Below are positions 22,851 to 34,052 of a stretch of DNA of 64,000 nucleotides, in pieces. A program made the position numbers and the translations under genes. The notes beneath the pieces were generated by a model, which was given only the letters and a program-made list of their open reading frames with translations, was not told where the DNA came from and searched no databases. Every line of letters starts with the position of its first letter. The first letter of the stretch is position 1. Origin of the DNA: Phanerochaete sordida (lineage: Eukaryota > Basidiomycota > Agaricomycetes > Polyporales > Phanerochaetaceae); NCBI GenBank assembly GCA_019973155.2, contig BPQB01000018.1, positions 124,001 to 188,000 of the forward strand, in the 5' to 3' direction.

Positions 22851-24759
22851 TCAGTTGGTATCGGGGTAGGAGGGGAACGTCATCTCCGGCGGCTCAAAGT
22901 CCACACGCTCGATGTGCCGCCGGAGCATCGGCAGGTCCGTGTCCTCGGCCTCGTGGAAGCTCGCGTAGTGCGAGAGGCGCATCGACACCCACTTGAGCGG
23001 GTGGCCCGCGCGCGCGCGCTCCTCGGCCATGATGTACGCCTGCAGGCTCGACCACGTCTTGTCGCCGTTCACGAACAGGTTCTCGAGCGCGGGGCAGAGC
23101 AGGCGGCCCGTGCGCTCGTCGGGCGCGACGAGCGCGGCGAGCACCGCGCGCACGAGGCCCTCGTCGTAGCTGATGTCCGTCGTGACGTACAGCGCGCGCA
23201 GGCGCGGCGCCCGCTTGAAGAGCGCGCCCCACGCCTTCTTCGTGAAGCTTGTCCAGCGCGCGTGCGTGCGCATCTCGTACACGCCGAACTCCTCGAGCCG
23301 CTCCGTGTCGAACGTGCGCGTCGCGCTCGCGAAGACCGCGCCCGCGATGCTGTCCATGTCCCCGACGTTCGCGACCGTGCTGTCCTCGAGCAGCGCGTGG
23401 ATCTCGAACGGGAACGCGCCCATCGCGCCCTTGATCGCGATGCCCTCGTACCCGTTCAGGTACTCGAGGTACAGCTTCCGCACGTCCCGCAGCGGGTGGT
23501 CGAACTCGAGCTCGTGCTCCGGCGGGACACCGATGTGGAACCGGTTGTCGTCGTACCGCTCGAGCCAGACCTTGAGCTTCATCGCGTACCCGGGCGCGAT
23601 GATGCGTCCGACGATGTCCGAAATGACGGACCCGCTCGTGCGCCCGAGCTCGAGGTAGCGCAGGTGCTCTAGCCGCACCTTGCGCTTGTCGTCGTCGGCT
23701 GCCGGCTGCCAAGTGATCTTCTCGGTCTTGAGGATTTCGAGGAGGGGGCACTTCTCGAGCAAGTCTAGCAGCTGTGTCACCGGCATGGACAGTGGTAGCC
23801 GCTTCTTGCCCGAGAAGGAAAGGAATTTGAGTTTTGAGAGCGACATGCTCGTCAACTGCGGGCTGAGATACTGTACGCGCAGTCTGTTCAGGAGGGGCGT
23901 CTCTCCGTTGAACAGTACCGGGAGGGGCCTGCAGTCCCCTTCTCCCCGTACTTTTATCGTCTCCATAATCTCCAGCATGGGTGCAGGTGTCCCGATGAGA
24001 GGCAGAAGTGCAGGGTCGACGGTTCCATCGCCCGACTTGAGCATCGTCGAGGGGACGTACAGCCATCGCAGCCGACGCATTTGACCAGCGACCGCCTTAA
24101 TGAGGTCTACCGTTTTATCTCCGTCTTGGTAGTTCGGCGGGATAACGAAGCATATACCCGCGTCCTTCGAGCGTTCGAGGGCCGCCATAGCCATGTCGGG
24201 GTATCGCGTGCTTAGCTGCCGCCAGAGGATAGGCGCAGTCAACGCAACTTGCCGCCATGTGTGACACACTTTTGAGACGTCAAGGTACTTGTAGGCACCG
24301 AATGAGTGGTGCAGCGGGTTCCACTCGCTTTCTTGTATTTCGAGGAAAATGTTGACTAGGATGTCGGACGAGAGCCGGTGGAATGGTTGTAATGAGTTGC
24401 GGTATCGTGAGAGGAGAGCCAAGGACAAGTCCAGCTGTCCTATCTACACTGGACACTGAGAATCAGAGTTCTCCGAGGCTGCTAAGGCCTGACTCACTGC
24501 TTCTGAAGATGGTTTCTGGGTTGGGCTGCGGAAGGGAGCTATGAGCGCACGAACATTACATCAGGAGTAGTAGGACGCACTGGGTATCGTTCCAGCCAGG
24601 CAGATTCCATGACCTTGGGTCTAGCAGCCCCGCTAGCGACACCGTAATGTCGCTCGCAGCATCTCCTGCGGACACATCCTCCGACGGGTCTGTGCCGACG
24701 AGGCGATCAACGAGGCGTGACCGTGTCGGCTCCGGGGAAACACACGCCATGGTAGCCAT
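22851..24759 (-). CDS. F-box domain protein
   Basis: Three exons with matched phases: 24759-24581, a 28-nt micro-exon 24525-24498, and 24434-22851, encoding 596 residues. A short variable leader ends in DPRSWNLPGWNDT. The F-box lies at about residues 83-125 (LQPFHRLSSDILVNIFLEIQ, then YLDVSKVCHTWRQVALTAPI and LWRQLSTRYP). The remainder has LRR-like repeats (for example VRLEHLRYLELGRTSGSVI). This architecture is standard for Agaricomycete F-box proteins that pick SCF substrates. The ATG at 24759 lies about 70 bp after a minus-strand TATA element, supporting this start. The substrate is unknown. Confidence 0.85.
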
Positions 24760-24827
24760 GACGGAAGTAGTAGTGTGATGAGGGATGTGCGAGGAGGGGG
24801 AAGACTCGTCAGACCCTGCAGAGCCGC

Positions 24828-24834
24828 TATTTAT
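24828..24834 (-). promoter_or_regulatory. TATA element of the minus-strand F-box gene
   Basis: ATAAATA on the minus strand, about 70 bp before the ATG at 24759, leaves room for a leader of about 40 nt. Confidence 0.6.
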
Positions 24835-26171
24835 GTCTTGTGCGGGAGAGCCGCACGGATTGGCATCAGCGAGCGGTGAGGACACGATGGAAAGAGGGCA
24901 ATGGGCGAGTCAACCCTTCCCGAGTGTGGCGTCTCTCGGTAGCGCCCGCGATGCTTGCTGTGCACCAAGAGTCAACAGCGCATCGCCCCCGCCTCTTCGC
25001 TTGTAAGCTGCGTCATAGACGGCCGGAAATGCGTCGCTGTCGGCTCAAATGTCGGCCAGCGACGCACCGAGCGAGGGCGGTGCCGACATCGGTCTGTACC
25101 GCTCCCAGCGCCCTGGGATGCCACGGCCTTCAGTGCATGCTGCAATCTCAGATAAACGCACAGCTCCTAGCATCGCGCAGAGAGCCGATGACGCGTCCGA
25201 AAGCTCGCACGAGGCCGCCAAGGCGCAGTCAGAGAGCGCGTGTCGTAACGCCATTTGTGTACGTCGGCACCAGGAAGTCTTGCTGGGTCCAAGCTCGCTC
25301 TGCGCCATGGCCTGCTTCCACTTGAAAGCAAATGGGCGACGAGGGGCGAGAAGTAAGCTGTGTATCTTTGCAAGGAGCTCAGAGGTAGTCTAGACCAAAA
25401 AATTGGCTTCCAAGCTGGCAGCGAAAAGAGAGTAAGCTTGCCCTCCAGCGAGCTTTTTGAGGATCTGCCGAAGAGTACTTCTGCCGCACCTGGTCGCAAA
25501 TCCAAGAGCCTTGTAGTACTTCCTTCGATTTTCTCTACTCCCAGGAGCTGAACTGGCAGTCTTCTGGACGGCGTAGGCTTGCGGTCAATCTTTCTAGGTC
25601 ATCTGCACACCTTTGAGCTCATGCTGCCGCCTCTTCTACTGGGCGCTTCCAGCTGCATTTCGGCAACGACTTTCCCTCGACTCTCGTGTCCGTCTCAGGC
25701 TGCTCATTTCAAACCCGCCCTCTCGCACGCGACTGTCCGCTGGGGCTACCGGCTTCCTCTGCTGTTGCTGCGCTCCTATGAAACACGCTACGGCCGTGAA
25801 ACATGCATCCCGGGGCGGAGCGCAGGCCTTCGGCTCCAGTGCGCGCACGCCAGGCCGAACGAACGACGTTCGACTTTCTCATCCGAATTCACAGGCCGCA
25901 GCCGTCACGCTGGCGACTGCACATCCACTGTGAGATCTGGCACGGCACTGCTATATAAATAGTCGGTGCTGCGAAGCCCGAGCTTGAGACAGCCCCGGTC
26001 ACCCCCGGCGCACCCTGCTTACACCCTACCCACCTTGACCTGACGCATCTTGCTTAGCAACACCCTCGCGGATTTAGGCCTGCACCCGCCTCCCTGACGT
26101 GGACTATATACATTGCGCTGGCAGACTTCAGACGGTCTTTCCTATCGCCTCTCATACCATACCAATCCCCG
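24835..26171 (+). promoter_or_regulatory. Upstream region of DUF3074 gene with two TATA boxes
   Basis: TATATAAAT at 25952-25960 and TATATA at 26105-26110 both point toward the gene at 26172. The second lies about 65 bp before the ATG and is the better placed; the first would give a leader of about 190 nt. Frames farther upstream (24840-25325 and 25579-25962) have no domain and are not supported as genes. Confidence 0.55.
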
Positions 26172-27181
26172 ATGTCGAACGACTACCAACTTAGCCTGAC
26201 CCCTGTGAGGGTCACAGGTGCGTCTGTGTCGCCTGTACTGTACCTCTCCTGCTAGACAAGTCGCCAATATGTACAGAACTGCCTCCTGCGGACAAGCTGA
26301 TTGCCCAGGGAAATTCGGTCCTGGAGACCACCAACAACTGGAAGCCAGGCAAGACGTACCATAACAGCGTCCGGACGTTCTCTCGTGTCAAGTTCCGAGG
26401 CGAGATCGCGAACTGGCATTGCCGTCTTAGCGAGCATGGGCCTGAGGACGGCACATTTGACGAGTTCTGGGAAAGGCTCGCAGGGGACAAGAACGAGAAT
26501 GAAGCAAAGTGCGTCTCTTCCCCTTCGCACCTGCACGCACTCCTAACAACGCGCTTCACCAGCTATGTCGAGACAGTCGAGAGGGCCATTCTCGTGAAAC
26601 AAGTCTCCCCTACACAATCCATCTGGACGATGCACTACAAGTTCCCGCCTCCGGTCTCGCCACGCGTCTTCACGGTCCTGCAGACGGCCGTGCTGAGCGA
26701 GACGTCGCCGCGCACTGGGTACGCCTGCGCATTCCCCACCTACACTAATTCCTGACCGCCCCAAACAGCATCCTGGTCTCGATACCCGTGGACCTCTCGC
26801 CCGTGCCCGAGTGGGCGAAGCTCGAGGAGAACAACAAGCGCGTCAAGGGCCGCTATGTCAGCGTCGAGCGCTTGCGCGAGCTCCCCGACGGCCGCCTCGA
26901 GTGGCGCATGGCGACGACGAGCGTCGCCGGCGGCATGGTCCTCCAGTCGCTCACTGAGATGTCGATGCCTGCGAACATCGCGCATGTGCGTATATTTCGT
27001 GTCCACTCCAAGTGTGCGGACGCTGACGCTATGCCAGGACGTGCCCGGCTTCGTCAACTTCCTGCGCGCGACCCGGCCGAAGCCTACTTCGCCTGTTGTA
27101 GGGGTCCCTGTCGCGGCTGAGGTACATGCTGCTGAAGCTGATGCACAGGGTCCGTCTCTCGTCGCGCCCGTGACTGCCTAA
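26172..27181 (+). CDS. DUF3074 / START-like domain protein
   Basis: Five exons with matched phases: 26172-26217, 26277-26508, 26563-26718, 26769-26985 and 27038-27181, encoding 264 residues. The segment from about residue 38 (SVRTFSRVKFRGEIANWHCR) through WTMHYKFPPPVSPRVFTVLQ and GILVSIPVDLSPVPEWAKL to GRLEWRMATTSVAGG resembles DUF3074, a START/SRPBCC-like fold found in fungi. This call is from memory of family features. Proteins with this fold usually hold a hydrophobic ligand; the ligand here is unknown. The protein has no signal peptide or membrane segment, so it is probably cytosolic. It ends in a low-complexity Ala/Val tail. Confidence 0.75.
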
Positions 27182-28123
27182 GCGTGTCAAATCTATCTAT
27201 CGGATCGCTTGAGGAGCGCTTTTTTGTTGCTATGATATCTTCACTGTGTGTACTGCTAGCTAATTGAATTTTGTATCATCGTCGGCTCGTGCCTCGTTGT
27301 TAGTGTGAGTGAGAACGTCTCATATCGTGGACCACCTGGTGCAACGCTAGCCATCGGGATTGTGCTGGTGAGTACTTTTCCTCTCTCTGAGTACGACTGC
27401 TCATCCGTGCGTGGGTTGCCAGTGTACCTCCGCAAGTGCGGTGACTAATTAGGTGCAATAAGGTACAGGCGGAACGACTAGGCACGCTCTCCGCGAGATC
27501 GTCTCCTATGCTCCCTCTAGAGCTTCGGCACAATTCAAGGTCCTGTGAAGAATGTCCACATCTTCTATAGCCCATCGTCGCGACGCAGTTAAGAAATGAT
27601 ACTGCATCGCGAACGTGCGACCAGCTCGAAGTTTCTCCGCGCGCTGGGTTCCTGTCATTGCTCCCCGGTGTTCTACTGACATGTCGACCTCATTCTTACA
27701 GTAGATAGAAGCTCAATGCTGCGTTCTTCTGCACACTCGGCTTTCAAACGCATCAAGAATGTCTGGAATGCAATATCACGAAATCACTTCCTTTTGTGAT
27801 GAATACGCCCGTGGAGGAGAATCGTAAGCCGTAACGCTGACATGGTTGGGAAGCATCATTGACCGCGGCGTAATAGCAGTCTCTTTACCCATGGACGTGC
27901 TTCTGACAACGGCGGAGATGATACGATTGTATGTGCAATATGCTTCAGAGCTACATCTCCTTTAATGACTATTCATCTTAAGGGATTTCCGGCCGTATCT
28001 GTACCTGAGAAACACCACCAAGCTGTTCCTGACACATGGTAATAGACATATAAGAACTATAGCCTTGTCAGGGAACGGCACATGCATCTTTCTTCCCGTC
28101 GACTGTAGCCCACTTCCCCAGCG
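27182..28123. other. Intergenic, no supported gene
   Basis: 942 bp of AT-richer sequence after the DUF3074 gene. It has a T-rich 3' end region (gcttttttgttgc near 27215) and no frame with a recognisable domain. Confidence 0.5.
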
Positions 28124-30049
28124 ATGCGGTACGATTCAACGTTGGGTGCCAGCCTCCTCGGAGGGTTTCTGACCGCAATGTACGTATGACAGCTGGCATA
28201 TTTGTTCTTCGAACCTTGCTGATTATTGTCTCGGTCTTCAGCCTTTACGGGGTCATGAGCTTACAAGTGTACAACTTCTTTCAAAGAAATCATCGGGAAG
28301 GGAGGATATTGAAGTATACGGTGAGTCACTTCGTGGCCTGCTGGCATATATCTTCACGATGAACGTCTTATTCAAGGTCCGCACTTTGTGGTGCGTCTGT
28401 CAATCGACTCCATGGCGGCCTGTATTCAACTCAAGCGGTCACAAAGGGTGCTGCACACCCTGAACTTGGCATTCATCATGCAAGGAGTTTATATGTTAGT
28501 CTCTCCATGCACATTCGAGTCAATTCTGCGTTGACACTTGACTAGTATCCTCGTCAATGATTTCGGGAACGTTGCCGCGACAAGTATAAGTCCATGGTAT
28601 GAGAATGATAGTATTTACGTGGCCTGCTTTGACAATCAACTCCGCGTAGGAGCATAGCAGTACGTGTACCAGGCAGCCTCCTCGTGCCCCTCTGACATAA
28701 GGGCCTCAGGCAGTGTCGTTGATAAACGTGAGTCAGTTCTCTCATAGAGATCAATGCGACTGACTCAAGGTCGATTTTTGCAGTCGTTCATGGCGTGGAT
28801 CATTCACTGGTATGCCCAAGTACTATTTCTCTACACTATCGTGTGCTCAGCAACATTGCACCTTACACACACAGTTCATATTGCTACCGCGTCTGGGAGT
28901 GTAAGTCTTGCTTTCCTTTGCGAAGTACGATTGGCCTGGCTCATCGAGCCCCAGTGAGCGACAATAATCGTACCCTAACCATCCCTGTGGTAGGTGTCCT
29001 TCGTTTTCGAATGGCGACATACCTCATGTCTCTGTGATAGATATGCACATCTATTATCACTTTCTGTACGTACTACAATTTGGTCATAGTAGCCTATATC
29101 TTGACCAGACTTACCGCCAGGCTTCGGACTTGGTAAGCCCAGAAGCAGCCTCTGGCCGGACTGTCTACCTGACACTGCCCGCCACGCTCAGCTTCCGGCA
29201 TCAAGCTGTAAGCCCGTCCTCTTTTCATCTGCTAACCATGTGCTGAAAGGCTCACAGGGTGATCGCGCCATCATTCTCCGCGTACAAGTCGACAGAGGTA
29301 AGGCATGTCAACTTATGAGATCAGGGCCGTCTAATCGGCTTTTTGTAGTGGCTCCTCGTCATAACCCTTGTGTGCACGTGCTTCACAGATCTGTACATTG
29401 CCCTCTGGTTATGTTGGTGGCTCATCCGCAGAAGCAGGGGCTTGAGCGATCAGTGAGTACACTTCATCGATATAGTATTAAGATTGGGCCAGTACACCGA
29501 CAGTCATCTCCAGGACTCACTCCATGATCAACACGCTCATCCTCTACGCTGTCGCCACGGGTCTTATCAATAGGTATAGTACCATCACTTTTCGTCGCAT
29601 GACCCATAGCCTGACCCAAACTTCATTGAGCGTCTTTGCAATTCTAGTGCTAATCACGGTGCGTAGTACTGCTTTGCATGCGCTTTGCATGAGTCTCTCA
29701 TTTCAGCTGTCAGGGCGCAACTTTACCCAAAAGCTATATCTTTATTGCCAGTGAGCATATCTCGTTCGCGGCTCGGGCCCTCGCTGATGGCGCACCCAGT
29801 CGACTTTTTTCGGAATGGAGGCAAGTCCTGTTTGATGACCGAACAGACAAAGAGTCGCTGACTGTCCACAGTGTATGCAAATTCTTTCATGGTTTCGTGA
29901 GTCTTTGCGAGAATATCTATCCCTCCGCTATCTTGGTCCTTACTGGTTTTGTAGTCTCAACGCCCGTGATCGCTTCCGCCGAGACGTACGGTCCCAAGCT
30001 ACGGTGGTCACCAGCGTGCGGTTCGCTCGCGAGACGCCTGTATTGGTGA
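28124..30049 (+). CDS. DUF6534-type multi-pass membrane protein
   Basis: A many-exon gene built of very short exons: 28124-28179, 28242-28320, 28377-28390, 28447-28494, 28546-28596, 28650-28659 (10 nt), 28710-28727, 28784-28809, 28875-28900 and 28955-28993, all phase-matched. Later exons were placed by motif. It opens MRYDSTLGASLLGGFLTAI and LYGVMSLQVYNFFQRNH. Then come VLHTLNLAFIMQGVYM and LVNDFGNVAATSISPW, YRVWELSDNNRTLTIP, WLLVITLVCTCFTDLYIALW, HSMINTLILYAVATGLIN and LPKSYIFIASEHISFAAR. These match the order of blocks in basidiomycete DUF6534 seven-helix-like proteins, whose function is unknown. The exons around 28994-29280 and the C-terminus after 29830 are uncertain. The given stop (30047-30049) assumes no further intron. 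Confidence 0.75.
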
Positions 30050-30401
30050 GCGATCTGCTATTCTCCATTGCCAGGCACAGATGTTGAATTCTGCAGAGTA
30101 TTCCCGCTCTGCAGAGTGTTCCCGCTGTCTCGACGCAGGTTGGAGATCTCGAGCGCGCAGCGGCAACGCAAGTGGTACTCGAAAAAGTAGAAGTACCGTC
30201 AAACGAGATCTAGGCGTAATTTAGGGACATACAGACATATTGATATATATTTATGTGAAGCAGGTACTGAGTGACAGGATACGTATGCATACGTATCTAA
30301 CGAGGCAAGAGAGAACGTCAAGAGAACTCGTTGAGCAGAGAGGATAGCATATACAAGAAGCAAGACTAGATCGGTACAACATCAAGACCCTCCGCTCGCT
30401 T
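30050..30401. other. Short intergenic stretch between convergent genes
   Basis: AT-rich sequence with a TATATATTTATG run near 30242-30254, most likely the overlapping 3' UTRs of the flanking genes. If the DUF6534 gene has one more intron at 30046 its true end lies within this stretch. Confidence 0.45.
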
Positions 30402-31550
30402 CTACTCACCGCGCCACATGTCGCGGTCCATGTCCATGCCGTGGCGGCGAGAGGGCCCGGCCTGTGGCTGTCCATCTTCGTCGTCTTCGTAGTAGAAGAT
30501 GGCGTCTTCACCGAGGTAGGGGTTGCCCGGCATACCAGCACCGTCGAGTCCGTAGTCGTTGAGCACGTGCTGGGCGGCCGCGGCCGACAGGGCTTCGTGT
30601 CGGGCGGCATACAGCGTCTCAAAATCTGACAGTGCGATGTTGGCTCTGTGCAACGCCTGCCGGGCCTGCTCGCGTAGTTCATCCGCCTGATCAGGGGTCC
30701 CGAGCGAGAGGCTGGCCAAGATCTGCGCGGCGTGCCCGACCGCCTCGGCGAAGCACCGCGCCGCGCGGTACGGCGCGTCGAGCTGCTCGCCGTGTCCACC
30801 TGCTTGTTCAGCGACCCCGACCGAGAGGCTGATCATGATCAGCGAGGTCTGCATGACCGCCTCGGCGAAGTGGCGCACGGCGCGGTAGGCACCGTCGAAT
30901 GACGCGCCGCCGCCGCCGCCGGGGTAGGATGGAGCGAGAACAGGGCCAGTGTTCGGGACAACGCCCTGCGCGTAGCGCGGCTGTGGCGCAGAGGTGGTCT
31001 GCGGAGCGACGTACGTGATCGTGCCGTTGACGTCGGCGGCGACCCCACCGCCCTGGCGCGCGAGCAGCTGCTCGACAGGGGAGGGAAGGGCAGTGTGAGG
31101 GAGGCCGATCGCGAGCTCGTCTGCCGTAAGGTGTGCATGGGTACGGCGGCCGGCACCAGAATGCATGGCGGTGGGCCAGGGGTTGGCCTGCATGAGGGAG
31201 CTGGGGGAGTGTGGCGTCGGGACGGGCCCGTGGGTGTTGGCGGCGGGGGATCCTTGAATGTGCGGGCCATGCATAATGGCGTGGCGATATGCTGCATATG
31301 TCGCGACGGAGTGTCCAGCCGTCATGGCAGGGGTGTAGGCAGCCGTAGGTGTGATCTCGCCGTCCTCCTCCAGCGGTCCCTGGACGATGGCGATGCTCAT
31401 CTGAGCTGCGCCATCGTTACCGCCAGAGGAGGCGGCGGTTGTCGAGGGAGTCGAAGGGGGTACTGCGACGAATGAGACCTCCTCCCAGTCCGTAAAGGTG
31501 TAAAACTCACCAGCTGAGTTGCCGTAGTTTCTGTAGACGTAGTTCTCCAT
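30402..31550 (-). CDS. Hypothetical protein with duplicated helical segment
   Basis: A single frame of 382 residues from ATG 31550 to stop 30402. The N-terminus MENYVYRNYGNSAGEFYTF precedes a Pro/Ala/Gly-rich middle. Near residues 215-300 two copies of one segment follow each other: AYRAVRHFAEAVMQTSLIM.SLSVG and PYRAARCFAEAVGHAAQIL.SLSLG, then a third helical stretch (ELREQARQALHRANIAL). The tail is acidic (FYYEDDEDGQPQ). No family recognised. The frame also reads through a donor-like GTGAGT near 31506, so a hidden intron cannot be excluded. TATAAC on the minus strand near 31625 is a possible TATA element. Confidence 0.65.
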   Translation of the reverse strand: MENYVYRNYGNSAGEFYTFTDWEEVSFVAVPPSTPSTTAASSGGNDGAAQMSIAIVQGPLEEDGEITPTAAYTPAMTAGHSVATYAAYRHAIMHGPHIQGSPAANTHGPVPTPHSPSSLMQANPWPTAMHSGAGRRTHAHLTADELAIGLPHTALPSPVEQLLARQGGGVAADVNGTITYVAPQTTSAPQPRYAQGVVPNTGPVLAPSYPGGGGGASFDGAYRAVRHFAEAVMQTSLIMISLSVGVAEQAGGHGEQLDAPYRAARCFAEAVGHAAQILASLSLGTPDQADELREQARQALHRANIALSDFETLYAARHEALSAAAAQHVLNDYGLDGAGMPGNPYLGEDAIFYYEDDEDGQPQAGPSRRHGMDMDRDMWRGE

Positions 31551-34052
31551 GGCGAAAATAGGCTTGTGTGTAGAAAGGCGTAGAAGCGAGTCTGAAGAGC
31601 ATCGTAGCGGTGGATGGGACAGTTATAGCAGACGTCGGAGTCCCAAGTATTTTGCAAACAAGAAACAAGTATGCTGGTCGACGTATAGCTTGGGGAGAAA
31701 ATGAGCCTTCCGTGCTGAGTGACCGCACGACACGGTCGCCTCGCGTCACGCGCGTCAGACGTCCTGCGGTGTCTGGATCTGCAAGCCGTGACGGGTCCCT
31801 CAGCGGATCGTGACGCGTCAGCGGCGGATATTTCGCAAAAAATGAAGCGTACGGTCTACTGGCCGGAATGCATCGACAAAAAAGGAAAGGGTCAGCTCTC
31901 GAGTGACACCTTCCGGTGGTGTGGCTTCGGCGCCCTGAGGCAGGCTGCCGGCCCGCGAAAGAAGTCGCGCTCGACGTCGTTGCTAGGGGCGAGATCCAAA
32001 TGGGCGTCGTAATTTGCGGATCCGCTGAATAGCATTTGAGAGACCGACGTGCGTCAGAACGTTCTTTATGATGCTGCCGGCTACCACGAGCACGCACTAG
32101 GGCGCGCCTGCACCACGATGAGGCCGTTCTTTCCGCCCTTTCACCGCGATTATCTAGACCAGCTTGAGGCTCATCCAATCGGCGGGTCTCGGCGAGACAC
32201 GAAAGTTGCGGCATTCGTGGGTTTCGCAAATTAGCCTTCCCTTCGAAGCGCCACACCTTCGTACCTCTCGCGGGCACTATAAATCAAATAGCGGACAGAT
32301 CACTGAGATCCGCGGATCTTTTCTATGATTTATAGCGCCCTCGTAGAATCCACGCCAGCAGCCCTCATATCTCGACAGATGAATTAGAAACAAATGCATA
32401 GTGGGGGCGTACCATGGCAGCTCGATTACATAGCATAGGAGTGAGGAATGGGGCCTGATGTGCTCTTCTGCGCGGCAAGGGTGTATTGAGCCTAGTGTAC
32501 ACCACCGGGAACCAGGAGTAAGGTTCTCCGGAGTCCGAAACTAGCGGAGTTTGTAGTAGGTTGCGCAGCTTCGGGAAAAATCACCTTGGAAAGCAAGAGC
32601 GTCACTATTACGGCACTGGAAGAACTTGCCACGTACCAGGGTCCAGCGTTCGGGTGGGAAAGGCGATTAGGAGGGATCAGGAGCTCCGCCAGACGCCAGC
32701 CGTCTGCCACACAGAAGTCTGTTGTGAATCGGCGGCGAAATGGGGAAGATAATAGCTGCGAAAGCATCCGTCGGTGTGCCAGAGGTCCTTACTGAAGCGT
32801 GGAGGGGTGCAGATGATAGCACGGAACGCAGATGGTATTCAGACCCTGAAGGAGGCCAGGCCGCCTGGGCTTCGGAATGTTCATAGAAAATGAGGGTTGC
32901 CACGAACCGCCCTCAATTTCTATAAGCTGACGTGCGAGAGAAGTAGCATGAAGTTCCAGGGCTGTTGCTTCAATGGCCCAAACAAGATTAGCCGCATAGT
33001 TCTGTAGATATCTTGCTCCCTGCCGTACCAGTGCCACTACAACGCTGGACCATAGTGTTGAACGTGTCGCCCGCATGGCTGAGCGGGCGAAAGCTCTGAC
33101 GATGATGACTGTCATGTGGATAGCATGAGCGGCCTGGGGTAGAAGTATTATGAGTAAGAGAAGGGTCCCTCGGATAGCGAATACCGATCTACCGCAGTAC
33201 TGGTCTCATGCCCAGGCCGGAGGCGCAGAAGCCCGTTCGAGACAAGGCCGTGCGTCAAACCTGGCCTCTGACCGCACGCTTGTGCGGAAGGAGTGCTCGT
33301 GGTCGGAGAACACTAGCCCAAGCACGGGATGAGCTTTGCAGCTACGTGCGAAAATATAGGCATCGAGGGAACGACCTCCGGGAATGATGTGATCAAGTCT
33401 TCTCGCGGCTGACCGGCGACCAATGTCGCGGATAATCTGAGTCAATGAAGTGAAGTCAACATGGTTCGGTGCATTGTACCAGGACGGAGGCGGCTCACCT
33501 GCATCATGTTTAGACGGGCCAGGTAGGTCAATCGACGCCACCGGCACTGCGCTGCTAAGCGAGCAGATGCATGGTTTCGGTTGCAGCAATGTTGACCGGC
33601 CGTAAGGCTTCTGAACCTGACTTCCCCGCTCTCATGTCATTGACGGAGATTATGGTGTCTATACCCGCGGTATACAAAGTGCTTAACAAGGCCGTCATGC
33701 CTGACTGGACCTGAGACGTCTCTGTCCGGCCGCGACCGGCATCTTGAATCGCTCAAGCGAGGCGGTCCATCGATTTTGAACTGTTGCATCCTTACGCAGG
33801 AAGAGACTTAACAGAGGACGCGTGCTGTGGAGGTCTCTTGGTGTGCAGGACGGGGAGAAAGTCAAAGTTGCAGCGTCGCACCGGTCTCGACAAGCGCGCG
33901 CTAAAAGCGATGCCGCGGCGGGAATAGAAGCGCCGACTTCCCGGATTAGGCGTACCCCGCCCCCGCAGCGCGCTTTGGTCTCTCACCTCCACGCCAGAGC
34001 TCGGCCAGAACGCCCTCATGTCCTTTCTCCTCCCGCACCCTCATCCTAGGAT
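31551..34052. other. Large intergenic region with palindrome and possible relic
   Basis: 2.5 kb between divergent genes. A minus-strand stretch at about 33590-32490 has several frames with gene-like composition (one contains VDFTSLTQIIRDIGRRS, another NYAANLVWAIEATALELHA). They sit in different frames without convincing splice sites, and I recognise no family, so a decayed gene is possible. A palindromic element lies at 32272-32340 (separate entry). The last 250 bp form the promoter and leader of ATG15. Confidence 0.4.
32272..32340. repeat. Imperfect palindrome with mirrored TATAAATC arms
   Basis: The left arm 32272-32291 (gggcactataaatcaaatag) pairs with the right arm 32323-32340 (ctatgatttatagcgccc) with one mismatch and a 2-nt bulge. 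The centre contains a second perfect palindrome, agatccgcggatct (32307-32320). Each arm presents TATAAATC, facing in opposite directions. It is non-coding. Confidence 0.75.

Noticed and set aside
31507..32277. 256-residue minus-strand frame
   Set aside because: It begins at a non-conserved site, is Arg/Ser-rich, and lies over the promoter of the supported gene at 31550 in another frame.
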